Of a DNA stretch of 64,000 bases, positions 39,264 through 46,707 are shown piece after piece. The stretch is from NCBI GenBank assembly GCA_001447805.1, contig CP013099.1:558001-622000 (forward strand), in the 5' to 3' direction. A program made the translations under genes and the position numbers. The notes below the pieces were generated by a model. The model did not search any database and was not told the DNA's origin. It saw nothing but the letters and a program-made list of their open reading frames with translations. The DNA is from Candidatus Tenderia electrophaga. GTDB lineage: Bacteria; Pseudomonadota; Gammaproteobacteria; Tenderiales; Tenderiaceae. Position 1 is the stretch's first letter, and each line of letters starts with the position of its first letter.

Positions 39264-39324
39264 TTGACACCTCCTGGGCCGACGTTATACATTGTCTAAC
39301 AAGAAACAGTTTTGTGCTCGACAG
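39264..39324 (+). promoter_or_regulatory. Promoter and candidate operator upstream of the secreted protein
   Basis: TTGACA (39264-39269), 16 bases, TATACA (39286-39291). Directly after the -10 comes TTGTCTAAC (39292-39300) and, 15 bases on, GCTCGACAG (39316-39324). These resemble the half-sites TTGTTGAAC and GTTCGACAA in the promoter at 41347-41396. A second possible promoter, TTGACG-N17-TTAAAT, is at 39337-39365. Confidence 0.55.
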
Positions 39325-39439
39325 GGCAATGAACTATTGACGACGGTGTTATATGGATGTTAAATGTAACGCCAGGGTAGATTGAGGAGGAGATGTTGTC
39401 ATCTCTGCAACTTGATGATGTATTCAGGAGGCTTGAATA

Positions 39440-40357
39440 ATGAACAAGGCATATAAAGCAGCAAGTTCCATGGGTGCCGCTGCGCTCGTGCTTTCAGGTG
39501 CGGCGATGGCGGCAGCACCGGCAGACGGATTTGATCAGTGGACGGCGAGCAGTGGCGCTATCGCTTCAGACTGTCCCGCGGGTTTCACCTGTAGCGGTGA
39601 AGTGACCGGCGACGGTTTCTTTCAACGCCAGATTAGTGACGGTACCAACGACTATTTTCAGACCATCATTACCGATGCCGGTGTCAGTGGCACCGCAGGT
39701 AATATGAGCTTCTCTGATGAAAGCTTTGTCAGGACCGGTAATGTAGGCGGCTTGGCAGACAAGTCATCCATCACAGATAGCACTACCACTGGTGCCTTAG
39801 TCGAGACGTTCGATACCGCAACTACCCTGCTGACAGGTTGGGCCAGCACCAACGGCACTGATGACGAAGTGATGATTTATCAAGGTATTTCCGCGGTTGA
39901 CGACGGGGCTACCGCCGGGGGTGAAGATTTTCGCACGGACTTCTGGCTTGATCAGACGGGTACTCTAGGGTCTGTAGGCAAGATTATGCGCATCACCAGT
40001 GGGGTCGATATCCAGGAGCAAACCACCAGTACGGCTGCGCAGGTACAGGACTTCGTCTTGGTCGATCGCTCCGGGAGTGAAGTCGGCGTCGGCGGTGTTG
40101 ATATTGATGGTGACGCCAGCGATGACCTGACATGGCTTGCTGGCGAGAATGTGAAGGCTATCTGGATCGGCCAGGATATGTCGTTGATTGAAGGTGTCGG
40201 TCAAGAGTTCGGCTTCACTAGCTATACTAACGTGACCACAAGTAACGCAGTGAGTGATTTCAGTCTCGTTGATTCAACTGCGATCGACTGGGATACCACT
40301 GCACCACCTGCTGGTTGGGGCAGCCTTGCCACCGATGGTACGGGAGGTCCGTTCTAA
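39440..40357 (+). CDS. Secreted protein of unknown function
   Basis: A 305-residue protein I do not recognise. A clear Sec signal peptide (MNKAYKAASSMGAAALVLSG, ending near AMA/AAP) is followed by a region very rich in Thr, Ser, Gly and Asp, with almost no Lys, giving a strongly acidic mature protein. One Cys pair occurs early (SDCPAGFTCSG). The predicted pattern is beta-strand-rich. AGGAGG sits nine bases before the ATG, the promoter is strong and an intrinsic terminator follows, so it is likely made in quantity as its own transcript. It could be an exported or surface protein and may be a client of the envelope system encoded just downstream. Confidence 0.75.
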   Translation: MNKAYKAASSMGAAALVLSGAAMAAAPADGFDQWTASSGAIASDCPAGFTCSGEVTGDGFFQRQISDGTNDYFQTIITDAGVSGTAGNMSFSDESFVRTGNVGGLADKSSITDSTTTGALVETFDTATTLLTGWASTNGTDDEVMIYQGISAVDDGATAGGEDFRTDFWLDQTGTLGSVGKIMRITSGVDIQEQTTSTAAQVQDFVLVDRSGSEVGVGGVDIDGDASDDLTWLAGENVKAIWIGQDMSLIEGVGQEFGFTSYTNVTTSNAVSDFSLVDSTAIDWDTTAPPAGWGSLATDGTGGPF

Positions 40358-40388
40358 CGGTTAAGCAACAACCTAGAACAGGCACGTT

Positions 40389-40420
40389 AAAAGAGAGGGG
40401 CTTTATGCCCCTCTTTCTTT
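40389..40420 (+). terminator. Rho-independent terminator
   Basis: AGAGGGGC-TTTAT-GCCCCTCT followed by a T-rich tract, 32 bases after the stop of the secreted protein gene. It separates this gene from the LolA-like gene. Confidence 0.93.
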
Positions 40421-40478
40421 GTGTGGAAAAACGGGTTTTTGTTATTGTCTAAGGATAGTTGGTAAGGGTTATGTCGAT

Positions 40479-41282
40479 ATGAAAAAGAGCGCACTTTTTT
40501 TGTTCATTGTGTCGGTTTCGACCTTGCTATTCCCGGCTGCGTATGCAGAGCAAGATGTCAGGGAGATCATCAGGCATTGTGAATATAAAAATCCCGGAGA
40601 GGATCAGCGTTCATTGTTGACCATTACCTTGATCGATAAAGATGATAATGAGCGTGAAAATATCTATCGACGTCTATGGAAAAATTACCACGGCCAAGAA
40701 GGAGTCTTGGACAAGATGGTGCTGTTCACTGAATTTCCCCCGGATGCCAAGGGAACCGGATTCATGCGCTGGGGCTATAAGTCATCTCTCGATAAGATGG
40801 CGGATCAATGGCTGTATCTGCCGCATTTAAGAAAGGTGCGCAGAGTCTCGGTTAGGGACCCTGGAGACAGTTTTCTGGGCTCTGATTTAACCTATGGTGA
40901 TATCGAAGACCGCGATATCAGCGATGATGAATACAAGTTGCTTCGCCACGATGAGCAAGACGGGGGCGATATCTATACAGTTGAGATCAGGCCAAAAGAG
41001 CAAAATTCGATCTACAGCAAAAAAATCTCCTGGTATGCAAAGCGGTCTAGTTGGGATGACTGTGTCCGCGTTAAAACCGACTATTACGACCGGCAGGGCA
41101 ATCTTCTAAAGAAACAAAGGTTAACTTGGCAAAAGGTCGACGACGCGTGGATATGGGATCGCGTTACCGTCGAAAACGTGCAAACCAATCATAAGTCGAT
41201 ATTCACGGTCACCGATGTAAAAGTGAATATCGGGCTCGACGATGACATATTTACCGAGAGGGCATTAAGAAAGGGGCTTTAG
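40479..41282 (+). CDS. LolA-like periplasmic protein (outer-membrane lipoprotein-sorting type)
   Basis: A 267-residue exported protein. The ATG at 40479 starts MKKSALFLFIVSVSTLLFPA, a signal peptide ending at AYAEQ; AAGGG lies about 10 bases upstream. The mature part resembles LolA-like proteins that accompany MMPL/RND exporters (VLFTEFPPDAKGTGFMRWGY, QWLYLPHLRKVRRVS, SFLGSDLTYGDIEDRD). Such proteins have a half-barrel fold that holds acyl chains. The expected role is to carry a lipid or lipoprotein across the periplasm. It has its own terminator but lies immediately before the operon carrying the exporter. Confidence 0.82.
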   Translation: MKKSALFLFIVSVSTLLFPAAYAEQDVREIIRHCEYKNPGEDQRSLLTITLIDKDDNERENIYRRLWKNYHGQEGVLDKMVLFTEFPPDAKGTGFMRWGYKSSLDKMADQWLYLPHLRKVRRVSVRDPGDSFLGSDLTYGDIEDRDISDDEYKLLRHDEQDGGDIYTVEIRPKEQNSIYSKKISWYAKRSSWDDCVRVKTDYYDRQGNLLKKQRLTWQKVDDAWIWDRVTVENVQTNHKSIFTVTDVKVNIGLDDDIFTERALRKGL

Positions 41283-41307
41283 TCAGAATTTTAACTCACT
41301 ACTCAGA

Positions 41308-41339
41308 GGCGTTTCCCGGGGGTTAGAAACGCCTTTTTT
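41308..41339 (+). terminator. Rho-independent terminator after the LolA-like gene
   Basis: GGCGTTTC (41308-41315) pairs with GAAACGCC (41326-41333), followed by six T residues. Confidence 0.93.
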
Positions 41340-41346
41340 ATGGTCC

Positions 41347-41396
41347 TTGACACGACTGGGATTAATGTATAACATTTGTTGAACAGTGTTCGACAA
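41347..41396 (+). promoter_or_regulatory. Promoter and palindromic operator of the RHH-exporter operon
   Basis: TTGACA (41347-41352) and TATAAC (41368-41373) are spaced 15 bases. The palindrome TTGTTGAAC-AGT-GTTCGACAA (41376-41396, one mismatch) lies just after the -10, over the likely transcription start. This is a typical place for autorepression by the ribbon-helix-helix-like protein encoded 18 bases further on. Confidence 0.65.
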
Positions 41397-41414
41397 CTGA
41401 CGTGCGAGGACAAA

Positions 41415-41825
41415 ATGTCTAAAGAGATAGGGCAGGCAGGAAAGGCCAGGCGAGACAAAGCGGTTTCGATGGCAATGAAGCGCAAAGAGGAATACCTCGG
41501 GGCGCGGGTACCCAAGGAGTTGCGTGATAGGGTGATCCAAACCGCAAAAGAGATGGGAATCCCCGTTTCCATCCTGATTCGAAATACCCTGGAAGACGCT
41601 TTTGGGATGGGACCACCGGCGCGTGCCCCATCCTCAGCGAGTAAAGAAACGCCCGCCGACGCCGATATATTTAACACGGTTCTCGGATGGGAAAAGATCC
41701 AGTTAAACAAAACCGTCTCATGTTTAGGCTGCGGAACGGTGCTGCAACAAGGTAAAAAGGCCTTTCTCGGGTTAGGGGCTTCAGAGCCGGTTGTGATTTG
41801 TGATGCCTGCAAAGGGCATGTCTAA
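41415..41825 (+). CDS. Small protein with RHH-like DNA-binding domain and zinc-binding tail
   Basis: A 136-residue protein. Residues about 25-65 (KRKEEYLGARVPKELRDRVI, then TAKEMGIPVSILIRNTLEDAF) fit a ribbon-helix-helix fold: a short strand followed by two helices. After an Ala/Pro/Ser linker, residues about 103-133 have CLGCGTVLQQGKKAFLG and then CDAC, a Cys4 zinc-ribbon pattern. I do not recognise the combination as a named family. The start at 41415 has GAGG about 7 bases upstream. As first gene of the operon behind a palindromic operator, it is the likely regulator, possibly responsive to metal or redox state through the cysteines. Confidence 0.72.
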   Translation: MSKEIGQAGKARRDKAVSMAMKRKEEYLGARVPKELRDRVIQTAKEMGIPVSILIRNTLEDAFGMGPPARAPSSASKETPADADIFNTVLGWEKIQLNKTVSCLGCGTVLQQGKKAFLGLGASEPVVICDACKGHV

Positions 41826-41845
41826 CAAGGATGTGGTGACATGGC

Positions 41846-43327
41846 ATGATAAAGCAGTTATGGCAGTTTATCGTCGCTGTCGCATGCTGTTCGGTCATAT
41901 CATCAACAAGCGCGCAAGAGACTGATCTTAACCTTGACTTCGATTCCCTTTTTACCGAGACGGTGCAACAACAGGAAGAGGAATCCAGTCTCTGGTCTGA
42001 TTTACGTCTGAGCGGCTACCTCAAAAACGAAACGGCCTATCGGCTGCGCGAGCCCCGTTCGATTACCAAAATTCGCAATATCGGCTATCTAAACGCTCAA
42101 TATCCCTTCGGAAACAGGGTCGATTTTAATTTTACCGGTTGGGCCTACTACGACCTTGCTTATGATCTGTTTAATTACGAAACGATCGCCGCAAGGCTCG
42201 AACGAAACTCCGAAGAACCCCTTGCCTTTGTCGAAAATCTGGCGCAAGAGAAAGACAGCCCGGTTGCCCAGATCCGCGAGCTATATTTCGATATGGCTTA
42301 CGATACGCTGGACCTTCGAATTGGTAAGCAGTACGTCATTTGGGGAGTGTTGGAAGGCGTCAGAGTCGTTGATGAAATCAATCCCATGGACTTTCGCGAA
42401 TTGATCCTTCCGGACCTGATTGACTATAGAATTTCACTGTGGACAGTAAAGCTCGATTATTATGCCAATGCCGGCGATGTGCAGCTGTTGTGGATCCCAG
42501 ACCTGCAATTCCACGAGCCCGCGCCCCCCGGCTCTGAATGGGAGTTATTGCAGGAAGTGCCGGGTACCCGCAAACCAGAAAGCTGGACGCTGGAAAACTC
42601 GGAATTCGGTATCAAGTTTGACACTTACCTGGCTAACACTGAATTATCATTTAGCTATTTTTATACTTGGGACGACTTCCCGGTCATATTTAGAACGGTA
42701 AAAATCGGTGCCAGCGCAAATGAGGGGCCAGTCTTTTTTCCTTCGTACACCAGAATATCCATGTATGGAGCGACCGCGGTTCGCCCGGTAGGCGAATATA
42801 TTTTAAAAGGCGAGCTGGCCTATGTAGAGGACAAGTTTTTTGGTCGCAGTAACGTGGCGGACGCTAACAACGACGGATTTGTCGACACTAATGGTGAGGC
42901 GCAAAAGGACCACATCAGATGGGGGATGGGGGTAGATTTTCTCGCGTTCGGCTGGGATGTCGCAGTGGGCGCCACGCAGTGGATAATTCTCGACTATGAA
43001 CCGAACCTTATCCAGGATCGGGTCGACACCTCGTACAATCTGTTTGTGCGGCGTGAATTTCCACAATATGCGCTGACTGTTCAGGGGTTGTGGATATTTC
43101 TTCAGCAAATGAACGAATCCTACATGAAGCCAAAAGCAACATTCCAATTATCGGATAGGTTCCAAATTGCCGTTGGCCTGGATTTGTTTGATGGTGAGAA
43201 GTCAGATTTTGGGTTGTCGACCGTAACTGCACAGGGGCAGTTTAATGCTGATGTTCAGCGCGCCCAATTTCTGGGGAATTTTCACAATAACGACAGAATA
43301 TTTTTTGAGTTTAAATATTCGTTTTAG
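41846..43327 (+). CDS. Outer-membrane beta-barrel protein, DUF1302-like
   Basis: A 493-residue exported protein. The signal peptide ends near SSTSAQETD. The remainder consists of alternating amphipathic strands with many Tyr, Trp and Phe (LRLSGYLKNETAYRL, RVDFNFTGWAYYDLAY, LRIGKQYVIWG). It ends FFEFKYSF with a terminal Phe, the outer-membrane insertion signature. The arrangement resembles DUF1302-type proteins that accompany RND/MMPL exporters and LolA-like partners, but I cannot confirm the family. It is followed after 16 bases by the exporter. A segment DANNDGFVDTNGE looks like a calcium-binding loop. Confidence 0.75.
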   Translation: MIKQLWQFIVAVACCSVISSTSAQETDLNLDFDSLFTETVQQQEEESSLWSDLRLSGYLKNETAYRLREPRSITKIRNIGYLNAQYPFGNRVDFNFTGWAYYDLAYDLFNYETIAARLERNSEEPLAFVENLAQEKDSPVAQIRELYFDMAYDTLDLRIGKQYVIWGVLEGVRVVDEINPMDFRELILPDLIDYRISLWTVKLDYYANAGDVQLLWIPDLQFHEPAPPGSEWELLQEVPGTRKPESWTLENSEFGIKFDTYLANTELSFSYFYTWDDFPVIFRTVKIGASANEGPVFFPSYTRISMYGATAVRPVGEYILKGELAYVEDKFFGRSNVADANNDGFVDTNGEAQKDHIRWGMGVDFLAFGWDVAVGATQWIILDYEPNLIQDRVDTSYNLFVRREFPQYALTVQGLWIFLQQMNESYMKPKATFQLSDRFQIAVGLDLFDGEKSDFGLSTVTAQGQFNADVQRAQFLGNFHNNDRIFFEFKYSF

Positions 43328-43343
43328 GGGTGAGAGCTAGATC

Positions 43344-45806
43344 GTGGCTGCATATTATAGATTTGTAACGACCTACCCAAAGCTGATTATTGGCATGGTG
43401 ATGCTTGTTACGCTGGCTTTGGCGTCACAGATTCCAAGCTTGGAATGGGAGACCGATGCGCGAGTTTATATGCCTAAAGGGCATCCGGCGATAGAATATG
43501 ACGAAAAAATCGAAAATCTATTTGGTGCAAAGGACGCCATTATCATTGCAATCGTTAACCGAGACAAGACGATTTTCAATGCCGAAACACTTGCCAAGAT
43601 TCAGCGTGTCACCGAAAAAATAGCAAAACTACCCTCCGTCGTCGCTAATCGGGCGCTGGACGTCGCATCTCCGACTACAGTGACTTTATTCGAAGGTGAC
43701 GAAGAGAGCGTCGGGGCGGTGCGGCTGATGCCGGTGGCCCCAGTTAGCCAGACCGACATTGAGAATATAAAGCAAAAGGTTTCGGATCATGAAGATATCC
43801 TCAAAGGCAATCTGATATCCGCAGACGGCAAAGCCGCCATGATTCGGGCCAAGATAGAGGAAGGCGCGGCGAATCGTTACCAAGCTTATTGGCAGATCAA
43901 AGGCATCTTGGCGGCAGAATCGGGTGGTGGTGACGCTTGGGGCGGATGGCAGGGTGGCGACTGGGGTCAGAGCGGCGGCGCGGCGCAAACTGACGAAGGA
44001 CGAACCGGTGATGCTCCCGAAGACGCTTGGAAACAATGGCAGACCGCTGAGACAACGGACGACTATGACGATAACGGTGACCAATTTTATGTCTCAGGTC
44101 GGCCAGCGATAGAAGTAACCTCCGGGCTCAATGCGCTGGAAGACATCAAAGTGATGATTCCGCTGCTGCTTGCGACTATGGCTGTGGTCCTTTTTATGAT
44201 ATTCAAGACTGCGCGCGGCGTGTTGCTGCCGCTCAGCGTAATGATAGGAGCCATTATCTGGACTCTGGGGATAATGGCAATCCTTAAGGTGCCGATGTAT
44301 ACCATATCCACCATGCTGCCGGTCATTTTGGTCGCCGTAGGTATCGGTGACTCGGTGCACTTTTTGAGCAATTATTACAATAAGGTGCTCGAAGACCCCT
44401 ACAGAAAAAGCACTGAGATTGTGGGTGCAGTGATTACCATGCTAAGTCGACCGCTGATCACCACATCGCTTACGACTGGGATTGGGTTTATGGCGCTTTT
44501 GTTTGCCGAGATGCCACCATTTAAGCTGTTCGGCCTATTCACTGTATTGGGTATCTCGATCAGCTGGTTTTTAACAGTCACCTTTGTAGCGGCGATGTTG
44601 GTCATTTTAAAACCCAAGGTGGCGGATTACCTGGAGCGGAAAAGATCGCTGCGTGTTCACGACGGGCAGGACGTCTTGACGCGCGCATTGGTGTCCGGCG
44701 GGATTATGATTACCAGGAATAGCCGTTCGGCCGCGCTGATCGCAATCATTATTGTTGTGGCCATGTCTATAGGCGCTTCGCGTCTATACGTCAATTCCAG
44801 CTGGATGAGCGATTTTAAGCCGGAAAGTGAGGTATCACAGGCCACCGACCTCATTAATGAGAAATTTGACGGTTCTATTACCCTCAACGTGGTGTTGGAG
44901 GCGGACAAAAAAGACGCCCTCAAGTCGCCCGAGCTGCTGAATAAGATTGACCGTCTTCAGCGCTATGCAGAGACCCTGCCGCTGGTTGGCGATAGTTTGT
45001 CGATGGTGGATTATTTAAAGAGCTTAAATAAGTCGTTGCACTCAATGCAGCAGGCCTACTACCGCATTCCCGATAGCCAACGTGAAATCGCCGAGGGGCT
45101 TTACCTGTATTCGGTTTCCGGGCAGCCAGAGTTATTGGACGAGATGGTAGATTACGATTATCAGCGCGCCAATATTGTCGTTATGATTAAAACCGATGAA
45201 ACTTTACATCTTAGGCGAATTATCGATTCGATTGACGCCTATGCCAACGATGTGTTTGCGGGTTCAGGCGTGCAAATCAACTACGCCGGCCCCGGCAACA
45301 ACTCCTATGTTTGGGCCGATCTCCTGATTGATAGTCAGACTGTCGCGCTGTTGTTTTCGAAAATCGCGATTTTTTTGATGGCGTTGTTATTGCTGCGTTC
45401 AGTTATCGGCAGTGTTGCTATCGTATTGCCGGTTGTGGTGACCACCACAATCGTCGCCGGCATGGCTGGATGGCTGAGCATACCGATGGATGTTTCAACC
45501 GTCCTTGCTGCCGGTATCGCCATTGGGGTCGGTGTGGATTTCGCCGTCCATTACGTCTTCCGCTATAAGATCCACAGGGACGCCGGGCGAACTCATGAAG
45601 AAGCTGTTGCCGGCACTATGAAAGGTGTGGGTAGAACCATCGTCTTCAACGCAGTAGTGGTATCCGCCGGGTTTGCGGTATTGCTGCTGTCGCAATTTCC
45701 GCCCCACGTGAAACTGGGTGTGTTTGTGATGGTCTATATGGTTATCAGCTGTATAGTTGCGCTTTATCTGCTGCCGCTGATTTTGCGTAAGTTTTCCGTG
45801 CACTAG
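43344..45806 (+). CDS. MMPL/RND superfamily exporter
   Basis: An 820-residue inner-membrane transporter of the COG1033 type, shorter than AcrB. An N-terminal helix (LIIGMVMLVTLALASQIP) is followed by a periplasmic loop, helices at about residues 265-425, a short loop, then the second half (helix near 470, periplasmic loop, helices about 670-815). GIGDSVHFLSNYY and GIAIGVGVDFAVHYVFRY are the charged relay-type motifs. These exporters move lipids and other hydrophobic molecules. The first periplasmic loop carries an unusual Gly/Trp/Asp insertion (about residues 191-250, DAWGGWQGGDWGQSGG). GTG start with GGTGAG upstream. Confidence 0.9.
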   Translation: MAAYYRFVTTYPKLIIGMVMLVTLALASQIPSLEWETDARVYMPKGHPAIEYDEKIENLFGAKDAIIIAIVNRDKTIFNAETLAKIQRVTEKIAKLPSVVANRALDVASPTTVTLFEGDEESVGAVRLMPVAPVSQTDIENIKQKVSDHEDILKGNLISADGKAAMIRAKIEEGAANRYQAYWQIKGILAAESGGGDAWGGWQGGDWGQSGGAAQTDEGRTGDAPEDAWKQWQTAETTDDYDDNGDQFYVSGRPAIEVTSGLNALEDIKVMIPLLLATMAVVLFMIFKTARGVLLPLSVMIGAIIWTLGIMAILKVPMYTISTMLPVILVAVGIGDSVHFLSNYYNKVLEDPYRKSTEIVGAVITMLSRPLITTSLTTGIGFMALLFAEMPPFKLFGLFTVLGISISWFLTVTFVAAMLVILKPKVADYLERKRSLRVHDGQDVLTRALVSGGIMITRNSRSAALIAIIIVVAMSIGASRLYVNSSWMSDFKPESEVSQATDLINEKFDGSITLNVVLEADKKDALKSPELLNKIDRLQRYAETLPLVGDSLSMVDYLKSLNKSLHSMQQAYYRIPDSQREIAEGLYLYSVSGQPELLDEMVDYDYQRANIVVMIKTDETLHLRRIIDSIDAYANDVFAGSGVQINYAGPGNNSYVWADLLIDSQTVALLFSKIAIFLMALLLLRSVIGSVAIVLPVVVTTTIVAGMAGWLSIPMDVSTVLAAGIAIGVGVDFAVHYVFRYKIHRDAGRTHEEAVAGTMKGVGRTIVFNAVVVSAGFAVLLLSQFPPHVKLGVFVMVYMVISCIVALYLLPLILRKFSVH

Positions 45807-45822
45807 ATGGGCGCAAGTGTTG

Positions 45823-46707
45823 ATGCTCAGAACACTCTTTTGTCTATTGTTATTGCTTTATCTGCCGCCTGCGTTTTCTGAGCCAGGACGTTTGAGCGTC
45901 GGTGTCTATCTAGGGTTCCACGATCCGGCCCTGGAAGACCTCAATCAGCACGAGTTCAAATCCCCAATCGCCGGGACCGCCGAGGTTATCCTCGGGACCG
46001 GAACTAACGATAGTAGTGCCGTCCTATTTCCCAACCCACTGCCTGAATTCACGCCGGGCGCCAATGGCGGACTTGAGTTTATGTGGGAGCTCAGTGACAG
46101 ATATGACTTTATCGTCGGCGGCGGTACCTGGGAGGTTACGTCGCGCGCCCTGGCTCAAGGCGGTCTGTTTTTGCAGGGGCAGCCAGCCGACGTCTTTAAC
46201 GAGCGCACTGCCAAGCTGTCTTATAACGAGTTTTATTTTGGTCTGCGCTATAACCTGATTAATTCAACGGAAAAGTTTAAGGGCTATTATCGCCTCACCC
46301 TAAACGAAGTTTTTGATATTGATTATCGCGAGGATTTGATTTTTTTGTTTACGTCGGGGGATGCGGCAGGAGTAAAAAAATCGATTATCCTTCAATCACA
46401 GGCCACGGGTTTGTTAATGCTGCAGCCCGGTATTGGCATGGAATACGCGTTTAACGATTTGATATCGGTCGGCGTTGAGGCCTCCTACCTGTTCGGGTTT
46501 CGCCGCATAACCTTGCGTGATGGTAGATCAAGTGTCGACTTCCTTTCTACGGATAACCTGTCTTTGTGGTTGCCGCAGCGGGTCGATCCGCAAAGCGGCG
46601 ATTTGCAGTATTTGGCGCAGCGGCCCGCCGATGACGAAGATTATTCCAAGATCCGCTTGAGTTTCGATGGCTGGAAAGTGCTGTTTAAAATGAATATCCA
46701 TTTCTGA
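45823..46707 (+). CDS. Probable outer-membrane beta-barrel protein
   Basis: A 294-residue exported protein of unknown family. The signal peptide is MLRTLFCLLLLLYLPPAFSE. The mature part has strand-type alternation (RLSVGVYLGFHD, YDFIVGGGTWEVTS, YNEFYFGLRYNLIN) and ends LFKMNIHF with a terminal Phe, consistent with a small barrel of roughly 8-12 strands. The ATG at 45823 is used; a GTG two codons earlier is possible. Its TGA overlaps the ATG of the TPR gene (TGATG), so the two are translationally coupled. Confidence 0.7.
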   Translation: MLRTLFCLLLLLYLPPAFSEPGRLSVGVYLGFHDPALEDLNQHEFKSPIAGTAEVILGTGTNDSSAVLFPNPLPEFTPGANGGLEFMWELSDRYDFIVGGGTWEVTSRALAQGGLFLQGQPADVFNERTAKLSYNEFYFGLRYNLINSTEKFKGYYRLTLNEVFDIDYREDLIFLFTSGDAAGVKKSIILQSQATGLLMLQPGIGMEYAFNDLISVGVEASYLFGFRRITLRDGRSSVDFLSTDNLSLWLPQRVDPQSGDLQYLAQRPADDEDYSKIRLSFDGWKVLFKMNIHF

